Positions 17,340 to 27,203 of a stretch of 64,000 bases of DNA are shown here, in pieces. The position numbers were made by a program, and so were the translations under genes. Numbering within the stretch: position 1 is the stretch's first letter; each line of letters opens with the position of its first letter. The DNA lies in the NCBI GenBank assembly GCA_942490535.1, contig CALNXQ010000005.1:682001-746000 (forward strand), given 5' to 3'. The stretch comes from JAEINY01 sp942490535. GTDB taxonomy: Bacteria; Bacteroidota; Bacteroidia; Bacteroidales; Marinilabiliaceae. The notes under the pieces were generated by a model. It did not search any database and was not told the origin of the DNA. It was given only the letters and a program-made list of their open reading frames with translations.

Positions 17340-17633
17340 CTAACTAAACTTATCGACAATTTTTTTTCCTGCAAGTTCATCTGTTCTTAGCAGATTATAG
17401 TAATTTCTGTTGCGCATTCTTTTTAAATAGTTTTCAGCTTTTCTTGCTTGTTGCAAACTATCAAAGGCTACAAAATGATAAATAATCCAATCATCAGCTT
17501 TTGCTGTATACTTCGTAGCGCCATAGTGCCGGGTAAGATGTAGTCTCAAACGTTCTACAACAGGTAATTCTGTTGACCCAATGTAAAATCGGTCGAGTTT
17601 ATTACTATAGAGTATATAACAGAAGGCTTGCAT
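17340..17633 (-). CDS. Stand-alone GIY-YIG endonuclease
   Basis: A 97-residue protein consisting of just the GIY-YIG nuclease fold of the UvrC/UPF0213 type. Key motifs are FCYILYS (GIY position), DRFYIGST (YIG position), the catalytic arginine in VVERLRLH and the metal-binding glutamate in ARKAENYLKRM. Nucleases of this type cut DNA and occur in homing endonucleases and in many uncharacterised short bacterial proteins. The gene is bracketed by direct copies of the tRNA 3' end and terminator, which makes a homing-like role plausible (inference). It reads in the same direction as the tRNA. Confidence 0.9.
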   Translation of the reverse strand: MQAFCYILYSNKLDRFYIGSTELPVVERLRLHLTRHYGATKYTAKADDWIIYHFVAFDSLQQARKAENYLKRMRNRNYYNLLRTDELAGKKIVDKFS

Positions 17634-17801
17634 TCACATAAATTACTAATAATTTTAACCGTATTCAATTTGACTTTTTAGGAAATGACCAGATTGTAAA
17701 AATTCGTAAGCCAAATTAGTGGATTTAGTATTGATAGAGTTCAATTGTTGCAACAGAAGAAGACCTGCGAATTAGATAAACTAAATCCCTCGAAAAAAGT
17801 C

Positions 17802-17920
<119 letters not shown>

Positions 17921-18058
17921 GCAAATTTTCATTTGCTTTCAGCGAATGCAAAAGTAACTAAGAAATTTTTATTATCAAATACCAATGGCATTATTTTAAC
18001 CGCCAAATATCATTTTTCTTAGCTTAACCACCCTTCTGCGAGTGTAAGAGATAGCTAT

Positions 18059-18322
18059 TCAGTCAGATATATTGTTAATAAAAAGATGGTATAAACGATC
18101 AATTTTTTCGGCCAATTGATGGTCTAGCTGAGTAATGGCTTTCTTTTGGTGAGTAAAAAGATCAATTCTAAGAAAACAATAGTCAAATAAACATACATCC
18201 GGATGGTGATTCAACGATTCAGCTTCTGCTGCCAATTGATTAATGAATAGAACGGCCGCTTTAAAATCCGAAAACTTTAGGATTTTAAATAATTTTCCAT
18301 TGTCGATGCCCCAGTTTTCCAT
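18059..18322 (-). CDS. Pterin-4a-carbinolamine dehydratase-like protein
   Basis: An 87-residue protein of PCD/DCoH size. The family signature is present: FSDFKAAVLFINQLAAEAES, LNHHPDVCLFDYC (the His-His-Pro active-site motif), RIDLFTHQKKAITQLDHQLA (third His and T-x-x-D). The enzyme dehydrates 4a-hydroxytetrahydropterin during aromatic amino acid hydroxylation. No hydroxylase is in the window. Some bacterial homologues are involved in molybdopterin or unknown pterin metabolism. It is a short monocistronic gene upstream of the tRNA on the same strand. Confidence 0.8.
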   Translation of the reverse strand: MENWGIDNGKLFKILKFSDFKAAVLFINQLAAEAESLNHHPDVCLFDYCFLRIDLFTHQKKAITQLDHQLAEKIDRLYHLFINNISD

Positions 18323-18445
18323 GGTTCAAATGATATAAAACTATAACTCATATAGAGCTTGTTAGTTCAATTTGAAAGGAAAATAAGAAAGAAATAATCA
18401 AACGATTTCCATACATTTATAGATGAATTTCCTAAAACCTGAACC

Positions 18446-20833
18446 ATGTCTGTTATAAGCTCTGTAAAAGCCATCTTCCGTAGCATTCAGCAAAGCGTGC
18501 AACCCATCATTAAATGGAGCCAAGCCATTACCTGGCCTCAATTCGTCTGGCGCTTCAACCAATGGTTTATCTGGACAATCATCAGCAGCACCGGGGCCAT
18601 CGCCGGAATACTCATGCTAAGAATGGGTTGGGGCAGTGCCATCGATGCACTCATAGGTGCTATCATTGGCGCATTATTACTCTTCGCCACCTGGAAAGCC
18701 ATTCAATTATTAACGATGCTCCTTCGAAAAACCCTTAACCAACGAACCGCTTTTATCCTTGCGGCCATTGTTGTCTTTACCTTACTCATACTGGGTTCAC
18801 TAGAAACCGACTGGCACCTTGGTGCAGCCTTTATGTTGCTGATTGCCCTTTTAAGCTCCATCCTATCCTGGCTGTTTTACAGTGATTTTAAACAATTAAC
18901 CTTATTTCGAAAAATTAGCATCATAAGCGGCTTGATTCTTAGTTTATCTGGCATTACCGGATCATTGATCTGGCTCTTTCACCCCGGTAACAGCGATGAT
19001 GTACTCAAAGTTAATCTCAGCGGATATCCAACCATAGAGCCGCTCACACTTCCCAACCCGTCTCTTCCTGGCAACTACACGGTTAATTACTTAACCTATG
19101 GAAGCGGCACGGATCGCCGGGCCGCCTTTTCAGACAGTATTTCCATTCGTACGGATAGTGTTAATGCCAAACCCTTTGTGACCGAAATGAGCGGCAAATT
19201 AAAATATTTCCGCCACCTGTACTTTGGTTTTGACCGTACGCAGTGGCCCCTCAACGCAAGAGTCTGGTATCCCTTGGGGGATGGCTCATTTCCATTAGTT
19301 TTGATTGTACATGGTAACCATTCCATGCGTGAATATTCCGATCCGGGTTACGAATACCTGGGACGCCTTTTAGCCAGTCGCGGATATATCCTGGCATCCA
19401 TTGATGAGAATTTCCTGAATGGGGATTGGGCCGCCTATTACAACAACGAAAACGACGCCCGTGGATGGCTGTTACTGGAACATCTGAAACGTTGGCAACA
19501 ATGGAATACTGATAGCGAGAATCCTTTCTTTGGCAAGGTGAACATGGATCAAATTGCACTGATCGGGCATTCCCGCGGTGGCGAGGCGGTGGCGGTAGCT
19601 GCTGCATTTAATACACTGCATCACTACCCCGATGATGCCCGCATTACTTTTGATTACCATTTCAACATCAAAAGTGTCGTTGCCATCGCCCCTATTGACG
19701 GACAATACAAACCTTCTAACATATCCACCCCTCTTAAAAATGTAAACTACCTGGTGCTGCAGGGGTCTCATGATGCAGATGTATCCTTTTTCTCGGGTGA
19801 TCGTCAGTACAAGCGTATTCAATTTACGGATAGCGCCAGATATATGAAGAGCTCCATTTATGCCTATCGGGCTAACCACGGCCAGTTTAACTCTGTATGG
19901 GGAAACCGGGATTATGGTTTACCCTACGGTTTGCTACTGAATACAAAGCCTCTCTTACCTGGTGATTCCCAACAACAGATTGCTAAAGTCTATATCAGTG
20001 CCTTTCTGGATGCCACCATCCGTGGCAAGGAAGAATATCGCGCCCTGTTTCGCGACTATCGAAAAGGCGCACATTGGCTACCTGATACCTATTTTATCAA
20101 CCGCTATGAGGATGCACAGACACATCTTTTAGTTGATTATGAAGAAGACATTGATGTTACATCCACAGCCTGGCAGGGAGCCGCTATTCAAGGACATAAC
20201 CTGGCCACCTGGCGTGAAGAGGATCTAGGCTTTCGCAATGGCAAAACAGATCGGCAAAATAAAGCGGTTGTTTTAGGATGGGATTATACCGCTAAAAAGA
20301 AAACAGATTCACTAACTGTGGAAGTATCCAATGATACCATTGCCAGCTATCACATACAATTTCCGTCCAGGGAGCACTTCATTCCAGACTCTATCCACAC
20401 AATTACCTTTGCTTTGGCTGAAATGGATGAGAAACCGAAACAGCCACTTGATCTGGATGCAAAAAATAAAACCAATAATAAGGAGGTAGCTAAACAAGAC
20501 GATAATCAGAAAAAAGAAGAGAAGGATGAAGATCGTGAACCACTTCATTTCTCAATCGTATTAAGTGATCAGCAAGGACAGGAAATTAAATTAAGCCTAA
20601 AGGACCTCATGCCCTTAATGCCTCCTATGAAGGCAAAATTTACCCGCTTGGACTACCTGGAAGAAAATTATAAGAAAGAGAGCGAACCCATCTTACAAAC
20701 CTTTGAAATCTCTGAGCAAATCATTGCACTTATGAATCCGGCCTTTAAGTTGCAGCAATTAAGGTCTTTTCAGTTGCGCTTTGATGGGTCAGACAAAGGG
20801 GTAATTGCCCTGGATGAAATTGGGGTGCGGTAA
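18446..20833 (+). CDS. Membrane-anchored alpha/beta hydrolase
   Basis: A 795-residue protein. Residues about 35-180 hold five hydrophobic helices, and the rest is extracytoplasmic or cytoplasmic hydrolase. The hydrolase core includes FPLVLIVHGNH, the nucleophile elbow IALIGHSRGGEAVAVAAA, the likely acid in LVLQGSHDADVS and the likely histidine in YRANHGQFN. Residues about 650-720 are a Lys/Glu/Asp-rich low-complexity linker, followed by a beta-rich C-terminal domain ending in FQLRFDGSDKGVIALDEIGV. The fold resembles PET-hydrolase/dienelactone hydrolase-type enzymes, but the natural substrate is unknown. No partner is evident; the next gene is a small membrane protein 86 bases downstream. Confidence 0.8.
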   Translation: MSVISSVKAIFRSIQQSVQPIIKWSQAITWPQFVWRFNQWFIWTIISSTGAIAGILMLRMGWGSAIDALIGAIIGALLLFATWKAIQLLTMLLRKTLNQRTAFILAAIVVFTLLILGSLETDWHLGAAFMLLIALLSSILSWLFYSDFKQLTLFRKISIISGLILSLSGITGSLIWLFHPGNSDDVLKVNLSGYPTIEPLTLPNPSLPGNYTVNYLTYGSGTDRRAAFSDSISIRTDSVNAKPFVTEMSGKLKYFRHLYFGFDRTQWPLNARVWYPLGDGSFPLVLIVHGNHSMREYSDPGYEYLGRLLASRGYILASIDENFLNGDWAAYYNNENDARGWLLLEHLKRWQQWNTDSENPFFGKVNMDQIALIGHSRGGEAVAVAAAFNTLHHYPDDARITFDYHFNIKSVVAIAPIDGQYKPSNISTPLKNVNYLVLQGSHDADVSFFSGDRQYKRIQFTDSARYMKSSIYAYRANHGQFNSVWGNRDYGLPYGLLLNTKPLLPGDSQQQIAKVYISAFLDATIRGKEEYRALFRDYRKGAHWLPDTYFINRYEDAQTHLLVDYEEDIDVTSTAWQGAAIQGHNLATWREEDLGFRNGKTDRQNKAVVLGWDYTAKKKTDSLTVEVSNDTIASYHIQFPSREHFIPDSIHTITFALAEMDEKPKQPLDLDAKNKTNNKEVAKQDDNQKKEEKDEDREPLHFSIVLSDQQGQEIKLSLKDLMPLMPPMKAKFTRLDYLEENYKKESEPILQTFEISEQIIALMNPAFKLQQLRSFQLRFDGSDKGVIALDEIGVR

Positions 20834-20919
20834 GTAATGCACCTCAACCATAGAAGTTTCAACGGACATAGCTTGTTCTAAAACCATTTGCATTAAGATC
20901 GTTCTTAAAAATAGGTACT

Positions 20920-21315
20920 ATGAATACAATGATTCTAATGGCCGGAATACTGGCCGCCATGGCCACTCTAGGTCATTTTACAATGGGGATTAAACTATAC
21001 CTGAAGCCTTTGCTCGCTTCTGATTTGGACCATATCCCTAAAAAAGTGATGCATGCCGTATTTCATTACATTTCGGTATACATGACACTGTCAGCTTGGA
21101 TGTTGATTATGATAGGCATCAGGGGAGATAGCTGCCGGTTCGATCCCACGTTGGTGTTATCTTTCATTGGCATGAATTACGCCTTGTTTGCAATTGTCCA
21201 GATCTTCCTCGCGTTGACGTCAGGAATGAAGGGCGCCCTTATAAAGATGTTCCAATGGGTATTTTGGATTCTAATTGCAGTGCTTACATTTATGGTCATT
21301 CCTGCGGCAGCATAA
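20920..21315 (+). CDS. Four-helix small membrane protein
   Basis: A 131-residue protein with hydrophobic helices at about residues 3-18, 46-67, 78-100 and 108-128. Motifs include LGHFTMGIKLYLKPLL and AVFHYISVYMTLS, which place a His in the first cytosolic or membrane-edge loop. I know similar uncharacterised proteins in Bacteroidota but no function. It may be co-transcribed with the hydrolase upstream. A convergent terminator follows at 21345. Confidence 0.65.
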   Translation: MNTMILMAGILAAMATLGHFTMGIKLYLKPLLASDLDHIPKKVMHAVFHYISVYMTLSAWMLIMIGIRGDSCRFDPTLVLSFIGMNYALFAIVQIFLALTSGMKGALIKMFQWVFWILIAVLTFMVIPAAA

Positions 21316-21344
21316 CTGAAGCTTTGCCTGCGGAGTAAACATTG

Positions 21345-21372
21345 AAAAAGGGTGTCCTTATTCAGACACCCT
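21345..21372. terminator. Terminator between convergent genes
   Basis: GGGTGTC pairs with GACACCC over an 8-base loop. On the minus strand it is followed by TTTTTC, ending the TPR operon; on the plus strand it may also serve the membrane protein. Confidence 0.75.
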
Positions 21373-21383
21373 GTTGTATCACC

Positions 21384-22625
21384 TCAGCGTTTGGCTAAGA
21401 GTATATTGGCATAGAACTGAAGCCCAATGGTTCCCCCGATAAAGAGGAAAGAGAACAATCCCCAATCGTGGGTTAACAGTTCATTAATCAAAGCGATCAT
21501 CCCCACAAAAGCTAAACCCATGGCATAGATTCTCATCTTTTTCCGGTGTTTCTCCCAGGTCATCAAACCAGCGGCGGCAGCGGCAATGGCCATAAACAGA
21601 AAATAAATGGATGGAAACGTTGGGAAAGACTCCTGAAAATAAAGGCGTGACACGCCACACATCAAGGAAAGCCCCAGTAGCGATCCAACCCACTTAGAAG
21701 TGCTGCGTTCCAATTGCGACAAGGCATATTTCCCAAAGGGATGCAGTTGCAATGCAAAATTGGCCAGCGGGGTCAGAAACCACGACGAAAAAGCGAAAAT
21801 CAGATAGATGAATAAAAAAGGCTGAATAAAAGGCTCTAACTCCGGATTTTTATGGGCCATCCGATTCAAAAACTGGTATAAAAAGTAAATCCCTACCACC
21901 AGAAACATCTGCACCCGACCGGGCAATTTAGCCAGGGCAAAATTCAGATTCATGAGCCATCGATACAAAAAGAACTTGGCTTTGATGGCTAACTTGATCC
22001 CTTCGATGGCTAACTCATTGCCTGGGTTTAAAGCCAGTGCCTGTTTAAAATGCGTCAACGCCTCCTTGTGTTTACCTTGCTGCAACAAACTATAGCCTAA
22101 AAAAGCAAACGTCTGGTCATTCTCCGGATCTTCTGCCAGAGAATCATTAAAAACAGCATTCGCTTCCTCCTTACGTCCAAGTTTAGTTAGCGCATCGCCT
22201 TTGGCATTTAAGCAGCTCTCATTGGCTGGATCATATTCCAAACCCGTATTAGCAGTGTGCAAGGCCATTTCAAATTCTCTGAAATAAACCTGAATACGAC
22301 TTAACATACCATAATAAGCCGGTATGGTGGGATCGATACTCAACGCGCGCTCAATGGCTGCTTTGGATTTATCGGGAGCTTCCTTTTCAAACTCCAGCAC
22401 CGCCAGCGCATAAAAAAGATTGGACCGGTCCGGATCCTCTGAAATGGCCAGATGCAACTCGTGCTCTGCTTCCTCCAAATGCGCCAGTTCAATCAAATTC
22501 AGAATCAATAAATATTTGGCATCCGCGTCATTGGGATGAACCCCCAAATAAGACCGAATCATATTTGCCGACTCCGCATGTCGGTTTTGTTGAAAGAGTT
22601 GTTCAGCTCTTGTTAGTTCGTACAT
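21384..22625 (-). CDS. TPR-repeat membrane protein
   Basis: A 413-residue protein. Residues about 1-210 contain around six tetratricopeptide repeats (AEQLFQQNRHAESANMIRSY, AHLEEAEHELHLAISEDPDR, GKHKEALTHFKQALALNPGN). Residues about 225-413 hold about six transmembrane helices ending in LFSFLFIGGTIGLQFYANIL. The TPR part would bind a partner; the membrane part anchors it. It follows the TPR-AAA ATPase gene with only two bases between, so the two are surely co-transcribed and may form a complex (inference). Confidence 0.85.
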   Translation of the reverse strand: MYELTRAEQLFQQNRHAESANMIRSYLGVHPNDADAKYLLILNLIELAHLEEAEHELHLAISEDPDRSNLFYALAVLEFEKEAPDKSKAAIERALSIDPTIPAYYGMLSRIQVYFREFEMALHTANTGLEYDPANESCLNAKGDALTKLGRKEEANAVFNDSLAEDPENDQTFAFLGYSLLQQGKHKEALTHFKQALALNPGNELAIEGIKLAIKAKFFLYRWLMNLNFALAKLPGRVQMFLVVGIYFLYQFLNRMAHKNPELEPFIQPFLFIYLIFAFSSWFLTPLANFALQLHPFGKYALSQLERSTSKWVGSLLGLSLMCGVSRLYFQESFPTFPSIYFLFMAIAAAAAGLMTWEKHRKKMRIYAMGLAFVGMIALINELLTHDWGLFSFLFIGGTIGLQFYANILLAKR

Positions 22626-22627
22626 CC

Positions 22628-23923
22628 CTATTTCTTATTGATGAAGTCCAGAATATCATTGTATAGACCGCTCTCGTTGGAGTAGACCGCATAGTTACGA
22701 GCCGTCTTCAGCCATTCCGTCACCGCCACAGGTTTATGTAACTTCACGGCAGCAGCGAGATCACCCGTTTCAATATTGATGGTGGCATTCTTTTCGAAAG
22801 CCTCTTCCAGCTTCTCCTCCACACAACTGTCAATGGCCGCCTGAATATCCGCGCCTGAATAGTTTTTGGTTTGCTTGACAATTTTGCTCAGGTTAAGCTT
22901 ACCGGTGGGTTTATCTTTGAGGTGAATCTGAAAGATGGATTCACGACTTTCGTCATCCGGTGGCGGAATAAAAATCAAACGGTCAAAGCGACCGGGACGC
23001 ATAATGGCCGGATCGAGATGCCAGGGCACATTGGTGGCCCCAATGATCAGTACCCCTTCATTATTGCTGCTGAGTCCATCCATCTCCGCCAGCAGTTGAT
23101 TCACCAAAGACTTACCGGCACTATTCCGCAACTCATTACGTTTGCCGGCCAGGGCATCTATTTCATCAATGAATAAAACACAAGGTGTATGCAGACGGGC
23201 CGATTCAAATAATTCGTTCAGTATTTTCTCACTCTCCCCATGCCACTGACTCAACACCTGATTAATACTGACATTGATAAAGCGTGCATTCATCTCACCG
23301 GCTGTGGCCTTGGCAATATAGGTTTTTCCACATCCCGGAGGACCGTACAATAAAATACCACCACCACTTTTCTTGCCATAGGCTTTGTACAATTCGGGAT
23401 GCTTCAGCGGCTTCAAAATCTTCAGATCAATCTGTTTTTTGACGTAAGCCATGCCACCCACATCGGCAAAGGTAATGTCGCATACTTCGGTAAAAGGATC
23501 ATCCTCTTCATAGTCACTATGACCGGGATCATCCACCTTATCGCGAAAAACCATATCCAGCTCCTCATGGGCATATTCGGGATAGTGGCTTAGCAAGTGC
23601 CGGTAATGCCGGCGAGCCTCGTCCATCGCCCCATCTTTATAAAGTGACAAACAGTAATAAAGGAGTGAACTGGGATTTTCATCCCCCAAACTATTTTCAA
23701 GCAGAACAATGGCCGCCGAATAATTTTCGGTGGAATAATAACACTGTCCCAGCAATCCACTGATCGCCCCATTCCCGGGCGCTAACTTCAAGCCTTCTTT
23801 CAAATGTCCGATGGCCTCGTCAAAAGCTTCTTTTTGAATTAACAACGTTGAAATATGAAGGCGCAAGGGAATGTTTTCCGGTGAGAACTTCAGCGCTTCT
23901 AAAAGCCCGTTAATATCTTGCAT
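22628..23923 (-). CDS. TPR-AAA+ ATPase (Cdc48/FtsH-like AAA module)
   Basis: A 431-residue cytoplasmic ATPase. Residues about 1-125 form TPR repeats (AFDEAIGHLKEGLKLAPGNG). A linker leads to an AAA+ domain from about residue 150: Walker A GPPGCGKT (194-201), pore-like QVLSQWHGESE (222-232), Walker B FIDEID (251-256) and the second region of homology ATNVPWHLDPAIMRPGRFDR with arginine fingers. A C-terminal helical lid has SGADIQAAIDSC. There is no protease domain. It probably remodels or unfolds protein partners recruited by the TPRs, together with the membrane TPR protein encoded next. First gene of a two-gene operon. Confidence 0.9.
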   Translation of the reverse strand: MQDINGLLEALKFSPENIPLRLHISTLLIQKEAFDEAIGHLKEGLKLAPGNGAISGLLGQCYYSTENYSAAIVLLENSLGDENPSSLLYYCLSLYKDGAMDEARRHYRHLLSHYPEYAHEELDMVFRDKVDDPGHSDYEEDDPFTEVCDITFADVGGMAYVKKQIDLKILKPLKHPELYKAYGKKSGGGILLYGPPGCGKTYIAKATAGEMNARFINVSINQVLSQWHGESEKILNELFESARLHTPCVLFIDEIDALAGKRNELRNSAGKSLVNQLLAEMDGLSSNNEGVLIIGATNVPWHLDPAIMRPGRFDRLIFIPPPDDESRESIFQIHLKDKPTGKLNLSKIVKQTKNYSGADIQAAIDSCVEEKLEEAFEKNATINIETGDLAAAVKLHKPVAVTEWLKTARNYAVYSNESGLYNDILDFINKK

Positions 23924-24245
23924 CTGATTTTATTCTTTAGCGTATATGAGGCCACGAACATACTAAATAACACAAGCTTTAGCAAATAGATAACACCCCT
24001 AAAACAAGATGCGCATGCAACACATCGTTAAATAATGAATAAGGGTCAACCCATGAAAGATGCCACCTGCTTTCTCAAAGAAGGTAAGCAGTTCGCCCAG
24101 GTTGAATTAAGTTGAGGAATTTCAAGACAGATCGTTGGTACACCACCATCAATGTGTGACACCAAAGTTCCCAGCTCAGCCATTTCATCAAATCCCAATG
24201 AAATATTGAATGTTGAGCAAGCCAGTGAAATAAGCCAGACAGGAT

Positions 24246-24276
24246 AAAAAAAAGGAGGATAATCCATCCTCCTTTA
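24246..24276 (-). terminator. Terminator after pgi
   Basis: AAAGGAGGAT pairs with ATCCTCCTTT over a 5-base loop; on the minus strand a long T-run follows. Confidence 0.85.
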
Positions 24277-24300
24277 TGTTATATCTATTGGTATGATTTA

Positions 24301-25953
24301 TTAAGACCTCATGGCCTTATAGGCATTTATCAAACCATTTGTTGAAGCATCGTGCGAAGTTACCTTCTCATCATTTGTCAATTCAGGTAAGATGGCATTG
24401 GCCAATTGCTTACCAAGCTCTACTCCCCATTGATCAAAGCTATAAATGTTCCAGATTACTCCCTGAACAAAAATCTTATGCTCATACATAGCGATTAATG
24501 CACCAAGCGTCCTGGGATTTAATTCATTCATCAAAAATGAATTGGTAGGTATATTCCCCTTAAACACTTTATAAGGCAGTAAAGCAGCGATTTCTGCATC
24601 TGATTTACCGGCTGCTTTCAATTCCGCTGTAACCTGTGCTTCCGTTTTACCAACCATCATGGCTTCCGTTTGAGCAAAGAAATTAGCTAACAATTTTGGA
24701 TGGTGATCACTTAAAGGATTATGGCTGTTTGCAGTGGCCATAAAGTCACAAGGAATCAGCTTAGTACCTTGGTGAATTAATTGATAAAAAGCGTGTTGCC
24801 CATTTGTCCCCGGCTCGCCCCAAAGAATAGGTCCGGTTTGGTAATCTACCTCTTCACCATTCCGATCCACATACTTCCCGTTACTTTCCATATTGCCCTG
24901 CTGGAAATAAGCAGAAAAACGGTGCATGTACTGGTCGTATGGGAGAATGGCTTCACTTTCGGCACCAAAGAAGTTGTTATACCAAATTCCTATAAGCGCT
25001 AATATAACCGGTGTATTTTTAGAAAATTCAGCATTTCTGAAATGCAGATCCATGGCGTGGGCACCTTCCAGCAGCTTGATGTAGTTGTCGAAACCAATAC
25101 CACAGGCAATACTTAAACCAATGGCCGACCACAACGAATAACGACCGCCCACCCAATTCCAAAACTCAAACATATTTGCCGTGTCAATACCAAAAGCGGC
25201 CACCGCATTGGCATTGGTTGATAAGGCCACAAAATGACTGGCTACGTGCTGCTCGTCTTTGACGGCTTGCAAAAACCATGTCTTAGCCGAGTTGGCATTG
25301 GTCATTGTTTCCTGCGTGGTAAACGTTTTGGAGGCTATAATAAACAACGTGGTTTCCGGATTAACCTTTTTAAGGGTCTCGGCGATGTGAGTCCCATCCA
25401 CATTGGAAACAAAATGCAGATTAATATTTTCCTTTTGGTAGGGTTTTAATGCTTCGGTTACCATCAGTGGCCCAAGATCAGAACCGCCAATACCGATGTT
25501 CACAATATCGCTGATCGCTTTGCCCGAATAACCTTTCCACTCCCCTGAGATAATTTTCTCAGAAAACTCTTTCATCTGCGCCAAAACGCGGTTGACATCA
25601 GGCATAACGTCCTTTCCATCGACCAGGATAGGCGTATTACTGCGGTTTCGTAAAGCCACATGCAGTACCGGGCGACCTTCTGTCACATTAATTTCTTCTC
25701 CGGAAAACTGGCTTTCAATAGCACTTTTCAAACCACAGTCATCAGCCAGTTGAAGGAGAAGATCCATCACCTTATCATCCACCCGGTTCTTGGAATAATC
25801 CAAAAGTATTTCTTCAAAACGAAGTGAGTACTTATTAAAACGCTCACTATCCTTTGCAAAAAGATCTTTCATCTGCGTGCCTTCAAAAGATGCGAAATAA
25901 TCTTCGAGATCTTTCCACGCTTTTGTGGTTGTTGGATTTACACTTGGTAACAT
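24301..25953 (-). CDS. pgi: Glucose-6-phosphate isomerase
   Basis: A 550-residue full-length enzyme of glycolysis and gluconeogenesis interconverting glucose 6-phosphate and fructose 6-phosphate. Family motifs are VNIGIGGSDLGPLMVTEAL, the phosphate loop IASKTFTTQETMTNA, GGRYSLWSAIGLSI, GNMESNGKYVDRNGEEV (active-site glutamate region), GEPGTNGQHAFYQLIHQGT and SFDQWGVELGKQLA. It is the last of the lysS-gpsA-pgi block on the minus strand, and a strong terminator follows. Confidence 0.98.
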   Translation of the reverse strand: MLPSVNPTTTKAWKDLEDYFASFEGTQMKDLFAKDSERFNKYSLRFEEILLDYSKNRVDDKVMDLLLQLADDCGLKSAIESQFSGEEINVTEGRPVLHVALRNRSNTPILVDGKDVMPDVNRVLAQMKEFSEKIISGEWKGYSGKAISDIVNIGIGGSDLGPLMVTEALKPYQKENINLHFVSNVDGTHIAETLKKVNPETTLFIIASKTFTTQETMTNANSAKTWFLQAVKDEQHVASHFVALSTNANAVAAFGIDTANMFEFWNWVGGRYSLWSAIGLSIACGIGFDNYIKLLEGAHAMDLHFRNAEFSKNTPVILALIGIWYNNFFGAESEAILPYDQYMHRFSAYFQQGNMESNGKYVDRNGEEVDYQTGPILWGEPGTNGQHAFYQLIHQGTKLIPCDFMATANSHNPLSDHHPKLLANFFAQTEAMMVGKTEAQVTAELKAAGKSDAEIAALLPYKVFKGNIPTNSFLMNELNPRTLGALIAMYEHKIFVQGVIWNIYSFDQWGVELGKQLANAILPELTNDEKVTSHDASTNGLINAYKAMRS

Positions 25954-26114
25954 GCTCTTTTGTTTTATTGTTATAATGGTAATAAGGTTGAATAATAATT
26001 GCGGGCGTGCAGCACTAGATGATGGCGTCGTGTACTAGTTGTACCAGGCTCTTTTGTCATCCGGATATTTTTTCAATAGCCTTAACGTAAAGGCTATTGA
26101 AAACAGAAATTTGC

Positions 26115-27116
26115 TTAACGTAAATGCTCGGTTAAGAGCCGTATTTCAATGGCCGGTGATATACGTTCGTAGATGATGTTATAAACTGCCTCAGTGATGG
26201 GCATGTTCACTTTGTACTTGTCATTGATGGCTTTAATACTGCGCACGGCATAGTAGCCTTCGGCAATCATCAGCATCTCCAATTGAGCCGACTTCACCGA
26301 ATACCCTTTCCCAATCATGGTTCCAAAGGTACGGTTACGACTAAATTGCGAATAACAAGTTACCAACAAGTCACCTAAATAAGCTGAACTTTTAATGTCA
26401 CGCGTAATGGGATGAACCGTATCCACGAATCGTTTGATCTCCTGGATACCATTGGAAATCAACACAGCCTGAAAGTTATCGCCATAGCCTAAGCCATGAC
26501 AAATACCGGAGGCAATAGCCATGATATTTTTAAGCACCGCTGAATACTCCGTACCATAAATGTCATCCGACACACAGGTTTGGATGTAGGAACAATCCAA
26601 AAAGGAAGCAAACATCCGGGCATTCTTGATATCCTGACTGGCAATGGTCAGATAGGATAAGCGCTCCAGGGCTACTTCCTCCGCATGACAAGGCCCTGAA
26701 ATAACCCCAATAGAGGTAGTGGGCACATCATATACCTTGTGGAAATACTGTCCGATGATCATGTTTTCATCCGGCACCAAACCTTTAATGGCTGAAACAA
26801 TAAACTTATCCTGCAAGGACACATTTAAGGTAGACAGGGCGGATTTGAGAAAAGCCGACGGAATGGCAAAAATCAACACATCCGATTCATTCACCACCTC
26901 ATTAATGTCATCAGAGAACACGATGCGATCGGTATCGAATTCCACGCTGGATAAATAATTGGGATTGTGACTTTTCAGCTGAAAAGCATCAATGTGCTCT
27001 TGATCTCTGAAGTGCCAGTTGATGGATGTAACATTGTTTAAAAGCATTTTTGCAATGGCTGTAGCCCAGCTACCGCTTCCTATGATGCCAATCTTTGATG
27101 TCTCATCCATTTGCAT
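26115..27116 (-). CDS. gpsA: Glycerol-3-phosphate dehydrogenase [NAD(P)+]
   Basis: About 333 residues from the MQMDETSKIG start. The frame is open further to 27167, but the extra hydrophobic residues are not part of the family and that region overlaps the DNA between lysS terminator and gene. The enzyme makes sn-glycerol 3-phosphate for phospholipids. Visible motifs are the Rossmann loop KIGIIGSGSWATAIAKML, SAIKGLVPDENM, SGPCHAEEVALE with the catalytic region, EYSAVLKNIMAIASGI (catalytic Lys) and TCYSQFSRNRTFG. A hairpin without a T-run lies after the stop (about 26069-26105). It belongs to the lysS-gpsA-pgi block. Confidence 0.96.
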   Translation of the reverse strand: MQMDETSKIGIIGSGSWATAIAKMLLNNVTSINWHFRDQEHIDAFQLKSHNPNYLSSVEFDTDRIVFSDDINEVVNESDVLIFAIPSAFLKSALSTLNVSLQDKFIVSAIKGLVPDENMIIGQYFHKVYDVPTTSIGVISGPCHAEEVALERLSYLTIASQDIKNARMFASFLDCSYIQTCVSDDIYGTEYSAVLKNIMAIASGICHGLGYGDNFQAVLISNGIQEIKRFVDTVHPITRDIKSSAYLGDLLVTCYSQFSRNRTFGTMIGKGYSVKSAQLEMLMIAEGYYAVRSIKAINDKYKVNMPITEAVYNIIYERISPAIEIRLLTEHLR

Positions 27117-27156
27117 TGTCTTTGAAATTAGAAGGGATATTATAAGTAAATAAAAC

Positions 27157-27183
27157 AAAAAAGGCAATTAGCCTTTTTTGTCT
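27157..27183 (-). terminator. Terminator after lysS
   Basis: AAAAAAGGC pairs with GCCTTTTTT over AATTA, located between the lysS stop and the gpsA start. It suggests that gpsA has its own promoter or depends on read-through. Confidence 0.75.
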
Positions 27184-27203
27184 TTGTGTTAAATTATCTT
27201 TTT

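Larger units (their letters stand above)
17236..17801 (-). mobile_element. Putative mini-element: GIY-YIG cassette inserted at a tRNA 3' end
   Basis: About 0.57 kb between the true tRNA end (17802-17858) and the displaced repeat copy. It carries only the GIY-YIG gene. The arrangement resembles an element that integrates at a tRNA and restores its 3' end, but without a tyrosine recombinase. Its distal end is a degenerate tRNA T-arm/acceptor followed by a duplicate of the host terminator. Mobility is inference; the direct repeats are visible directly. Confidence 0.5.

Noticed and set aside
24046..24267. 73-codon minus-strand frame downstream of pgi
   Set aside because: It runs through the pgi terminator, and no homologous pattern is recognised.
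26069..26105. Strong terminator after gpsA
   Set aside because: A long stem exists (TTTCAATAGCCTT/AAGGCTATTGAAA), but no T-run follows on the relevant strand.
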